Positions 56,854 through 64,000 of a stretch of 64,000 nt of DNA are shown here, piece by piece. Each line of letters opens with the position of its first letter. The first letter of the stretch is position 1. The notes beneath the pieces were generated by a model. It saw only the letters and a program-made list of their open reading frames with translations. It was not told the DNA's origin and did not search any database. A program made the translations under genes and the position numbers. Origin of the DNA: Photobacterium salinisoli (lineage in GTDB: Bacteria; Pseudomonadota; Gammaproteobacteria; Enterobacterales; Vibrionaceae); assembly GCF_003614885.1 (NCBI RefSeq), contig NZ_QZMS01000014.1, positions 1 through 64,000 of the forward strand, in the 5' to 3' direction.

Positions 56854-58062
56854 ATGAACAAGGCAATGAAAGTTGGTATTAATCGTATCGAGTTTAGCAC
56901 TACAGAGAATTATCTTGCGCTGGAGAAACTGGCCGAAGCGCATCAGATCGACCCTGCTAAATACCTTCATGGTATAGGTCAGTCAAAGATGGCGGTGCCG
57001 GCACCGGATGAGGACACTATCTCAATTGCTGCCAATGCGGCGCAGGCAGTGCTGAATGCCATGACACCGGAAGAAGTGAACACCATTTCGACGCTCATTT
57101 TTGCCACTGAAACGGGTGTTGACCAGTCCAAGTCGGGTGCGGCTTATCTGATGGGCTTGATTGACATTCATCCTAACTGCCGGGCGTTTGAAGTGAAGCA
57201 GGCCTGTTACGGCGGCACGGCCGGTCTGCAGATGGCTTGCGACATGGTGCGCGCCCGTCCGGAAGAATCTGTACTGGTTGTGGCCTGCGACATTGCCCGC
57301 TACCAGCAAAACACTCCGGGTGAGTGTACACAAGGTGCCGGTGCGGTGGCCATGCTGATTACGGCTGACCCTGACATCATAGAAATTGATGCGGAACGTG
57401 GCTGTTACAGTGCCGACATCATGGACTTCTGGCGCCCGAACCAGTTCAAACATGCCCTGGTGGACGGCGAATTATCGAAAGATGCTTACCTCAATGTGAT
57501 GACAAGCAGTTATCAAGGGTATCTGGCCAACGGCGGTAAGCCACTGGATCAGCTCGAATGGCTCTGCTTCCATCAGCCATTCACTAAGATGGCCAAAAAA
57601 GCCTTTGAGCACCTCAGCGCGCAGTATCCCGAGCAGATGGCGGATAAAACCGATGCCGCATACAGCATCAGCCAGCAATACGGACGTGAAATTGGCAATA
57701 CCTACACTGCCAGCCTCTACATCGGCCTGTTGTCTCTGCTGGATAACGCTGATCAGGATCTGACGGGACAGACAATCGGTTTCTTCAGCTATGGCTCCGG
57801 TGCTGTGGGTGAATTCTTCTCTGGCACAGTGAATAAGCATTACCGCAACGCTATCAATACCCTGGAGAACCAGCAAAAGCTGGCTGCGCGAACAGCGCTC
57901 AGCTATGACACCTATTGCCAGTATATGTATCAACTGCGCGACTACGATCAGGCCAACATTCGCTATAACCCGACGTCCGGTTCGAACTTCAGGCTGGCTG
58001 CGATTCACGACAACAAGCGTGTCTATGAACGTGTGCTTGAGCCAATGAGCAAAGCGGCTTAA
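56854..58062 (+). CDS. HMG-CoA synthase family protein
   Basis: A 402-residue thiolase-fold enzyme of the 3-hydroxy-3-methylglutaryl-CoA synthase family. All three catalytic positions are present: Glu86 in FATETGVDQSKS, Cys118 in VKQACYGGTAGL, and His240 in CFHQPFTKMAKK. HMG-CoA synthases add an acetyl unit to acetoacetyl-CoA; PksG-type relatives add it to a carrier-bound ketone. No other mevalonate gene and no carrier protein is in the window. It is the first gene of a tight operon, 64 bases before the amidotransferase. The exact substrate is unknown. Confidence 0.85.
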   Translation: MNKAMKVGINRIEFSTTENYLALEKLAEAHQIDPAKYLHGIGQSKMAVPAPDEDTISIAANAAQAVLNAMTPEEVNTISTLIFATETGVDQSKSGAAYLMGLIDIHPNCRAFEVKQACYGGTAGLQMACDMVRARPEESVLVVACDIARYQQNTPGECTQGAGAVAMLITADPDIIEIDAERGCYSADIMDFWRPNQFKHALVDGELSKDAYLNVMTSSYQGYLANGGKPLDQLEWLCFHQPFTKMAKKAFEHLSAQYPEQMADKTDAAYSISQQYGREIGNTYTASLYIGLLSLLDNADQDLTGQTIGFFSYGSGAVGEFFSGTVNKHYRNAINTLENQQKLAARTALSYDTYCQYMYQLRDYDQANIRYNPTSGSNFRLAAIHDNKRVYERVLEPMSKAA

Positions 58063-58126
58063 GGCCAGATACCGCTACTTTGAATATCAAACCAATATAA
58101 CCAATTGTTTAATAAGGAAGAGTAAC

Positions 58127-60073
58127 ATGTGCGGCTTTGTAACGGTTTATAGTGCGAATCCTCTTAATCAGATCAAACCTGCTCAGATTGAGCAGGGTCT
58201 AAAATCTATCATCCACCGTGGTCCCGATGAAGGGCGGGTCTGGCAGTCCAATGACCAGCGAATGATCATGGGCCATACCCGGCTGAGCATTATCGGCCTG
58301 GATAACGGCATTCAGCCTATCCACAGTACCGATGGTGCCCTGCACATTGTGGTGAATGGTGAATTTTATGACTTTGAGAAAATCCGCTATGAGCTGACCC
58401 GCCAGGGCTGCAAGTTTGTGACCCAGTCGGACAGCGAGATCGCGCTGCACCTGTATCAGCTTTACGGTACCAAAGGGCTGGAAAAACTGCGGGGTGAGTT
58501 CTCTCTGGTGCTGTTTGACCAGCGCCAGAACCTGGTGATTGCGATGCGTGACAGAGCCGGGGTGAAACCTTTGTTTGTGGCTGAAGATCAGGGCCGCTAT
58601 TATTTTGCCTCTGAAATCAAAGCCATTATAGATTCCGGTGTCCGCGCTGTCTGGGATGAGGCGTCCTACAACACCCGCGCGTTTTATCTCAAGAATAATA
58701 CTCTGTTCCAGAATGTGCAGTCGGTGCCGGCTGGTCACATGATGACCCTGACGCCTTCCGGCGTGACACAGCAGTGTTACTGGGATATTGATTACCCGAC
58801 TGCGGATACGCTCAATGCCAGTACCCTGTCAGATGCCGATGCCATCCAGCAGGTACACGATGCGATTGAAGAGTCAGTGAAACTGCGTCTGAGAGCGGAC
58901 GTACCGATTGGGGTATACCTGAGCGGGGGCGTGGATTCCTCGGCCATCCTGGGGATGGCCACTCAGCTGGCGGGCAAACCGTTTGATGCCTATAACCTGT
59001 CTTTTGGTGAAATGGAAGATTACGACGAAAACCGTTTTGCCCGCCTGGCGGCGGAAAAGAACGGTGCCCGTTTCCATACTGTGCCTGTGACACAAAAAGA
59101 TCTGGCCGATAATTTTGAAAAAGCTGTCTGGCACAACGAAACTCCGTTTTTTAATGCCCACGGCGTAGCGAAATATATCCTCAGCGGCATAGTGCAGGAT
59201 GCCGGTAATAAAGTGGTGCTGACCGGGGAAGGGGCGGACGAAGTCTTTGGCGGTTACCCGCACTTCAAGCGCGACATGGCGCTGTTTAACACTCAGGGCC
59301 AGAACCCGGCCGATGTTCAGGCTATCTTACAGAAAATGAAAGGAAATCAGGCGGGCTATACCCAGCAAGGTATGCCGTCGGACGTTGAGTGGCTGACGCA
59401 GCAGCTGGGGCACGGCGTATCTTGGCTGGATAATCAGGCGGGCTGGTTCAAAGAGCTGCAGAACGTCTATGCCGACAGCCAGATCGACCGATTTGGTGAT
59501 GTTGAACCCTACCGTATCTTCTTCAATCAGCTTGATCACCGCAAGCTGGCAGGGATCGACCCGGTACACCGTTCTATGTATCTGTGGGCCAAGTCTTTCC
59601 TGCCGAACTTTGTGCTGACCACGCTGGGTGACCGGATGGAAATGGCCCACAGTGTGGAAGGGCGTGTGCCTTTGCTGGACCACCGGGTGATGGAGCTGGC
59701 GGCGACCTTGCCTGTGCATCTGAAAGTGCGCGGTAATACCGAAAAATTTGTGTTCCGTGAAGCCATGAAGCCTTACCTGCCTGAAGAACTGTATAAGCGT
59801 AAAAAACATTACTTCCGTGCTCCGCCTTCCACACTGATGCAGCAGGGACCGTTATTTGAACTGGTTAATGACACCCTGAACTCGTCCAGCTTGGATGCAC
59901 TGCCTTTCTTCGACAGCAAGAAAGTACGCCGCCTGCTGGCAGAGATGCCGAAAATGTCCCCTCAGCGTCTGGCCCTGCTCGACCCTATGCTGATGGAGCT
60001 GACCAGCCTGTGCATCTTGCAGCGTAAGTTCAACCTGGCATCGACACCGTCTGTGTATAAGGAAGCGGCATAA
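58127..60073 (+). CDS. Glutamine-dependent asparagine synthetase-type amidotransferase
   Basis: A 648-residue, two-domain enzyme. The N-terminal glutaminase keeps the catalytic Cys2 (MCGFVTVYS) and the IHRGPDEG and NGEFYDFEKIR motifs. The C-terminal synthetase has the ATP pyrophosphatase loop SGGVDSSAIL at residue 266 and GEGADEVFGGY. It should activate a carboxylate with ATP and add ammonia from glutamine. In this operon it more likely amidates a pathway acid than aspartate, as AsnB-type enzymes do in some natural-product clusters; that is inference. The stop shares a base with the next start (TAATG). Confidence 0.85.
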   Translation: MCGFVTVYSANPLNQIKPAQIEQGLKSIIHRGPDEGRVWQSNDQRMIMGHTRLSIIGLDNGIQPIHSTDGALHIVVNGEFYDFEKIRYELTRQGCKFVTQSDSEIALHLYQLYGTKGLEKLRGEFSLVLFDQRQNLVIAMRDRAGVKPLFVAEDQGRYYFASEIKAIIDSGVRAVWDEASYNTRAFYLKNNTLFQNVQSVPAGHMMTLTPSGVTQQCYWDIDYPTADTLNASTLSDADAIQQVHDAIEESVKLRLRADVPIGVYLSGGVDSSAILGMATQLAGKPFDAYNLSFGEMEDYDENRFARLAAEKNGARFHTVPVTQKDLADNFEKAVWHNETPFFNAHGVAKYILSGIVQDAGNKVVLTGEGADEVFGGYPHFKRDMALFNTQGQNPADVQAILQKMKGNQAGYTQQGMPSDVEWLTQQLGHGVSWLDNQAGWFKELQNVYADSQIDRFGDVEPYRIFFNQLDHRKLAGIDPVHRSMYLWAKSFLPNFVLTTLGDRMEMAHSVEGRVPLLDHRVMELAATLPVHLKVRGNTEKFVFREAMKPYLPEELYKRKKHYFRAPPSTLMQQGPLFELVNDTLNSSSLDALPFFDSKKVRRLLAEMPKMSPQRLALLDPMLMELTSLCILQRKFNLASTPSVYKEAA

Positions 60074-61197
60074 TGAAGATCGGTATTGTTGGCGCAGGAT
60101 TGAACGGACTGGCCTGCGCGCTGCTGCTGAAAAAGTTCGGTCATGAGGTCACTGTCTTTGAGCGCAGTGAGCAACCGCGAGATTCAGGCACAGGGATCTA
60201 CGTCTGGCCGCAAGGAGTACAAATCCTGCGCTTCATTCTCAATGACAACAGCTTCCTCAATGAAGGGCAGCCGATAGATTCGCTGGTGACCCTGGATCGC
60301 CACGGTAAAGAAGTGCACCGCCAGCTGGTTCAGATGCCGGGGCATGATTTTCCGGCACCGGCTGTGATGTTTGAACGTCAGCGCCTGTTTAATCTGCTGA
60401 AACAGGAGCTGGGCCCGGATGACATCCGCTACGGGGCAGCCTGTACCAGGGTGATCAACACCCGCGAAGAGGCAAAGATTGAAATCAACCACGGTGAGTA
60501 TGCTTCTTTTGATCTGGTTGTCGGCACCGACGGTATCTCATCCAAGGTCAGGGAATATGTCTGCGACAGCCAGCCGCACTACACCGGGGTGATCGCTTCC
60601 CGTGGCGTGACCTGCTTTGACTGCGACATTCTGGAAGAGAACGCGTGCCAGATTTTCGCCCATGATCAGGCCCGGCTGGTGACTTACCCGCTCGATAACA
60701 GCACCCGCTTCCGTTACTGGTTCGTGGCGTACCAGCACGACCTGAATCAGCCCACTCTGGACAGAAGCGAAATGGCGCAGCGCCTGGAAGGGCTGCCGGC
60801 ACCGCTGCTGGAGATGATCGAGAACACGCGGGAAGACAACATACTGACTTTGCCGCTCAACGCCATCACACCTGGCCACCAATGGTACAACGGCCGTTGT
60901 GTGCTGCTGGGTGACAGTATTCACGGCATGTTACCGACCTTGGGTTACGGGCTGACACTGGGACTGGAAAACTGCTTCATGCTGGCTCAGGCGCTGAACG
61001 GCAGCTGTTTTGATGATATCCAGCCGGCCCTCAAGCGCTATCAGACCCGGGTGGCACAGCGTTCCTGTCAGTTAATCGAGGTAATGGAGCAGCTGACAGA
61101 CTTGTTTTATTTCCAGAAAGAAACCGTGCAAAAACAGCAGCGTCTTGGCGAAGTGATGGGACGCTTCCACGAACTGGCCCGAACAACGGCATTTTAA
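60073..61197 (+). CDS. FAD-dependent monooxygenase (PHBH fold, group A)
   Basis: A 374-residue flavoprotein hydroxylase. The N-terminal FAD motif is IVGAGLNGLACALLLKKFG, the DG motif is VVGTDGISSKVRE near residues 152-165, and the GD motif is VLLGDSIHGMLPTLGYG near 276-292. It has a single domain with no thioredoxin-like extension. Typical substrates of the fold are phenols, enolates or unsaturated rings. The start overlaps the amidotransferase stop by one base, so the two are translationally coupled. Substrate unknown. Confidence 0.85.
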   Translation: MKIGIVGAGLNGLACALLLKKFGHEVTVFERSEQPRDSGTGIYVWPQGVQILRFILNDNSFLNEGQPIDSLVTLDRHGKEVHRQLVQMPGHDFPAPAVMFERQRLFNLLKQELGPDDIRYGAACTRVINTREEAKIEINHGEYASFDLVVGTDGISSKVREYVCDSQPHYTGVIASRGVTCFDCDILEENACQIFAHDQARLVTYPLDNSTRFRYWFVAYQHDLNQPTLDRSEMAQRLEGLPAPLLEMIENTREDNILTLPLNAITPGHQWYNGRCVLLGDSIHGMLPTLGYGLTLGLENCFMLAQALNGSCFDDIQPALKRYQTRVAQRSCQLIEVMEQLTDLFYFQKETVQKQQRLGEVMGRFHELARTTAF

Positions 61198-61198
61198 C

Positions 61199-62326
61199 AT
61201 GATGATGAACCAATCTTTTGTCACCGAACTCAACCACTTTGCGGACCACTACATCAAACCCTATATCGGGCAATGGGAAGCCGCAGGTGAGTACCCGCAG
61301 GAGTTGCACAGTATGGCGGGCAACGAAGGGCTATTGCGGTTAGGCCATAGCGATACAGACAGCCTCTTTCGCGATACCGACAGTGCCGTGACCCTGGTGG
61401 AAACCCTGACCGCCAGCGGCAGCCAGGGCCTGGCCATGGGGTTGGCGTCTTACCTGGTGAGCTTAAGTGCGCTGCACCAGCATAACCATGGCCGGTTTGA
61501 TGCCGTGATTGAACAGGTACTCAATGGCGACGCGACCATTTCGCTGGCGATTACCGAGCCTCAGGCCGGCTCAGATATTGCTGCGATCACCACTCAGGCG
61601 GTGCCGTCGGCGCATTCGGATGAGTACCTGATTACGGGAGAGAAAAGCTATATCTGTGGCGGTTTGCATGCGAACTATTTTGTGGTGCTGGCAAAGTACG
61701 GCGAGCGTGAAACAGGCCTGCAGGAGATGGGGTTATTCCTGGCAGAACGGGAGCCCGGCACTGTGTCCGGAGAGCGAATTCCCACTTTGGGTTGGCAATG
61801 TCTGGATGTGTCTACCGTCAGACTGGAGATGGCCAGAGGCCGTCTGATCGCCGGCAGTCAGGCCTGCTTCGACACGCTGAAGATGATGCTGAAAAGGGAG
61901 CGGGTTAATCTGGCTGTTATGGCAAACAGTGATGCCAGAAGCCTGCTGGATGACAGTCTGATCTTCGCCCACAAACGCCAGGTGCATGGCGCGCCGCTGC
62001 ACAATAAGCAGGCGATATTGCACCATCTGGCCGAGATGCAATTGCACATTTCAGCCACCAGCGCCCTGGTCGCGCAAAGTGTGGTTGCGCTCAGCCAAGG
62101 GCAACTGACGGATGAGGCCGCCTGCATCACCAAAGTCAACGCCACCCGCGCTCTGGATTTGGTGTCCAGCCTGGCAGTGCAGATTTTCGGCGCCCGGGGC
62201 TGTGAAAGAGGGTATTTGCCGGAACGGGTTTTTCGCGACGCCAAAATCCTCTCTTTAGGCGGCGGCACCACGGAAGTGTTACAGAACATCATAGGTAAAT
62301 CACTGATCCACTCTCTGACCAAATAG
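61199..62326 (+). CDS. Acyl-CoA dehydrogenase family protein
   Basis: A 375-residue flavoenzyme. ITEPQAGSDIAAI (about residues 118-130) is the substrate/FAD loop of the family, and a C-terminal four-helix domain ends SLGGGTTEVLQNIIGK. The place where medium-chain enzymes have the catalytic Glu (YEGT) reads GGGT, so the base may lie elsewhere or the reaction may differ. Three ATGs in a row (61199, 61202, 61205) make the exact start ambiguous. It begins one base after the monooxygenase stop. Confidence 0.85.
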   Translation: MMMNQSFVTELNHFADHYIKPYIGQWEAAGEYPQELHSMAGNEGLLRLGHSDTDSLFRDTDSAVTLVETLTASGSQGLAMGLASYLVSLSALHQHNHGRFDAVIEQVLNGDATISLAITEPQAGSDIAAITTQAVPSAHSDEYLITGEKSYICGGLHANYFVVLAKYGERETGLQEMGLFLAEREPGTVSGERIPTLGWQCLDVSTVRLEMARGRLIAGSQACFDTLKMMLKRERVNLAVMANSDARSLLDDSLIFAHKRQVHGAPLHNKQAILHHLAEMQLHISATSALVAQSVVALSQGQLTDEAACITKVNATRALDLVSSLAVQIFGARGCERGYLPERVFRDAKILSLGGGTTEVLQNIIGKSLIHSLTK

Positions 62327-62335
62327 GAAAGAATC

Positions 62336-62815
62336 ATGACGTATTCTGCACAATCGGCGCCATTGAGTGCCTATTCTCAGCTGTTGACTGAGGCGTTAAT
62401 TAATCACAACTACCAGCAGTTCTGCGGTATTGAGGTGGTCATACAGACTCCTGAGTACTGCAAAACGCGGCTGACTGTGACCGAACAGATAGATAACCTG
62501 AGCCAGACCCTGCACGGTGGGGTGATCTACTCCATGATGGATGTCACCAGCATGCTGGCGACCATCGCCACCCTGGATGACGGAGAGTACGCCATCACCA
62601 ACAATTTTTCGGCCAATATCATGTCAGCGACACAGCGCGGCGAAACGGTTGAGTTTGAAGCCCGTATCACCCGCAATGGCCGCAACCTGCTGTTCAGCCA
62701 CTGTGAGGCTTACAAAGTGAACGCATCGGGTGCGCGCAGTCTGATAGCGACGGCCCAGCTCAGCAAGTTCAAGCGTCGTCAGGCTTTGACCACAACAGCA
62801 GAGGTGGCGGCATGA
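62336..62815 (+). CDS. PaaI-type hotdog-fold thioesterase
   Basis: A 159-residue hotdog protein. LHGGVIYSMMDVTSMLA (about residues 59-75) has the HGG and acidic residue of PaaI-type acyl-CoA thioesterases, followed by the central hydrophobic helix and TNNFSANIMSATQRGE on the beta-sheet. It would release an acyl group from CoA or a carrier at the end of the pathway. AGGAAAG before ATG 62336 is the ribosome site, and the gene ends in ATGA overlapping the next start. Confidence 0.83.
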   Translation: MTYSAQSAPLSAYSQLLTEALINHNYQQFCGIEVVIQTPEYCKTRLTVTEQIDNLSQTLHGGVIYSMMDVTSMLATIATLDDGEYAITNNFSANIMSATQRGETVEFEARITRNGRNLLFSHCEAYKVNASGARSLIATAQLSKFKRRQALTTTAEVAA

Positions 62816-63395
62816 AGCAAAGGATTCTCTCTTTGGGCATTCTGGCCGGCGCGCTGGCGGCAACGCTCAGCGCAGGCGTGGTTACCGCTCAGGCTGCGCC
62901 ACTAGCCTCACCATCTATTGGTGTGATCCAGCTGATCGACCCGCTGGACAGACCGAAAGACGGCTTTTGCCTGGATGTGATCGGCTACAGCCCTTATGAG
63001 CGGCTGGATCTGCCTCTGATAGCCCATAACTGCAAAAACGGTTTGTTCAGGGATCAGGCGATGTCATTGCTGAAAAGCGGCGAAATTTTTCTGCCGGCCT
63101 ATAAAAAGTGCCTCACGGCCATTGCGCCCCCCATACTCAGGCACTGCCGGGCACCGCCCTGATGGCGCGAGATTGCGGCGAACATTCCGATTTCTTACAG
63201 GCGCAACCTTTGCAGAAATTTCAGTGGAGCGGCGATGGGGAAGTCCGGCTTAAAGGCTCTGAACTGTGCCTTGCCGTGGGAGAGCAATCCGATCAGACTT
63301 CATCTCCACTGCATCGCTGGCGGGCGCTGTCACTGCAGTCCTGTCAGCTCAAAGACACCCGACTGGCCCGCTGGCAGTTTATTGACAAGTCATGA
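62812..63395 (+). pseudogene. Secreted beta-trefoil (ricin-B-like) protein, frameshifted
   Basis: Two frames join into one logical protein of about 194 residues. The first (62812-63162) starts with a signal peptide (MKQRILSLGILAGALAATL...AQA) and runs into a stop. The second resumes after a run of six C (63127-63132) and ends at 63395. Adding one C, or a -1 shift there, restores the frame. The joined product has three units with paired cysteines (FCLDV...HNC, KCLTA...RDC, LCLAV...QSC), the ricin-B trefoil pattern. It could be a true pseudogene, a phase-variable gene, programmed slippage or a sequencing error. The start overlaps the thioesterase stop (ATGA). Confidence 0.65.
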
Positions 63396-63571
63396 GGCGG
63401 CTTCCCCAGTGGTGGCTTGTGCTGTGTCTTATCTTTCTGTCTTCCTTTCTATCTATCTCTCTTTCTACCTTTCCCCGGGCTGGGCTGCGGTTACCTGCAG
63501 CGCTGGCCCGATACTGTTTTAACCGCCCATCTAGCCTGTTGCCACGATGTCCTCCCGACTGGCTGAGCTAA
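63392..63571 (+). CDS. Possible small hydrophobic/secreted protein (59 residues)
   Basis: The ATG at 63392 overlaps the stop of the trefoil frame as ATGA and the frame stays open to TAA 63569. The N-terminus (MRRLPQWWLVLCLIFLSSFL) looks like a signal peptide or membrane helix. The rest is short, with two cysteines and several arginines and prolines. The hydrophobic stretch is encoded by a pyrimidine tract, which favours Leu/Ser/Phe in any case, so chance is a serious alternative. No independent ribosome site is seen. Confidence 0.3.
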   Translation: MRRLPQWWLVLCLIFLSSFLSISLSTFPRAGLRLPAALARYCFNRPSSLLPRCPPDWLS

Positions 63572-63928
63572 CCCCGTTCACTCGTCTGTTGCCCTGTGTT
63601 TTCTGCCGGCGACAAAGCGCGGCTGACAAAGCAAAATTCGCAAGTCTGACTGGCCGCGAATTAGGTATTTTGGTTGGCCTGCAAGCTCTTTCATGACTTT
63701 TTTTGCATTCTTTTTACGCTTGTTTCTGGCAGGGTTGAAAATTTAAACTGTTAAAAATCAGTGATTTATGTTGTTGTTTGAATTAATTCGATATCAATGC
63801 GCCACTCTTTTCAATTTTTTTATCAGGCGGGGGCTCCTACTATCAGTGTCGAGCTTAACGAACAGCAAGCAGTGCCTGGCCAGGCTTTAGAGAACAGTTA
63901 GCAAAATCACCCAAAAGGAAACAAAGCT
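63572..63928. other. Intergenic region after the accessory operon
   Basis: 357 bases with no coding frame I would call. No convincing intrinsic terminator for the operon is seen. The last 60 bases lead into the next gene, with AAAAGGAAA as its ribosome site. Its promoter should also lie here. Confidence 0.4.
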
Positions 63929-64000
63929 ATGTCTAAAGTAACGATTGAATTTTTTCACGATGCAGTCTGTGGCTGGTGTTATGTCCTGAGCCCACGGCTT
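63929..64000 (+). CDS. DsbA-fold (FrnE-like) oxidoreductase, N-terminal part only
   Basis: Only 24 codons are in the window: MSKVTIEFFHDAVCGWCYVL and a few more. The CGWC pair directly after the first beta strand is the thioredoxin-fold active site seen in cytosolic FrnE/DsbA-like oxidoreductases. No signal peptide is present. AAAAGGAAA precedes the ATG. Whether it belongs functionally to the upstream operon, whose products carry many cysteines, cannot be decided. Confidence 0.6.
   Translation, partial: MSKVTIEFFHDAVCGWCYVLSPRL

Noticed and set aside
63235..63522. 95-codon plus-strand frame overlapping the trefoil gene
   Set aside because: Different frame from the cysteine-repeat protein, and it ends in the pyrimidine tract; a shadow.

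Overview
The window reads as a chromosomal segment of a gammaproteobacterium of the family Vibrionaceae, most like Photobacterium. This rests on gene content and order: tuf-secE-nusG-rplKAJL-rpoBC, hupA-yjaH, prmA-dusB-fis, accBC-aroQ, and an acs/actP acetate locus with a symporter-fused sensor kinase. I cannot fix genus or species without a search. No rRNA, tRNA, CRISPR array, insertion sequence or phage gene was found.

Layout. 1-12,400: end of tuf, then the transcription/translation block secE, nusG, rplK, rplA, rplJ, rplL, rpoB, rpoC, with the L10 leader and an rplL-rpoB attenuator. At both the nusG/rplK and rplA/rplJ junctions a terminator-like hairpin contains the -10 box of the next promoter. 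12,400-24,300: rsd and nudC diverge around a perfect 21-bp palindrome; then an unrecorded 59-codon gene, hemE, a UDG-family protein, a 2-hydroxyacid dehydrogenase, yjaG, a CNNM/CBS membrane protein, hupA-yjaH, purHD (with PurR box and leader hairpin), zntR and ppnP. 24,500-28,900: mannitol operon mtlADR with CRP sites and a long mtlA leader. 28,860-33,760: prmA, dusB-fis, and aroQ-accB-accC. 34,200-48,900: acetate locus: acs, a DnaQ-like exonuclease, a cNMP/CBS/DUF294 protein, an MFS transporter, a CrbS-type hybrid kinase, actP-yjcH, a CvrA-type antiporter and a CrbR-type LuxR-family regulator. 48,970-55,400: dsbD with a structured leader, fxsA, a MATE exporter and groESL.

55,600-64,000 is the accessory part and the most unusual. 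A secreted protein with three two-cysteine repeats is followed by about 630 bases without a gene, much of it very T-rich. Then comes a tight operon: HMG-CoA-synthase-fold enzyme, asparagine-synthetase-type amidotransferase, FAD monooxygenase, acyl-CoA dehydrogenase, hotdog thioesterase, and a secreted three-repeat beta-trefoil-like protein broken by a frameshift in a run of six C. A possible 59-codon ORF overlaps its stop, and a DsbA-fold gene starts at the window edge. The enzymes could build a branched, oxidised and amidated CoA-derived metabolite. No PKS, NRPS or carrier protein is visible. I do not recognise this set as a described pathway; product and function are unknown.

Starts were moved from the longest frame where Shine-Dalgarno spacing or family length supported it. 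All functional statements come from motif recognition by eye, with no database search.
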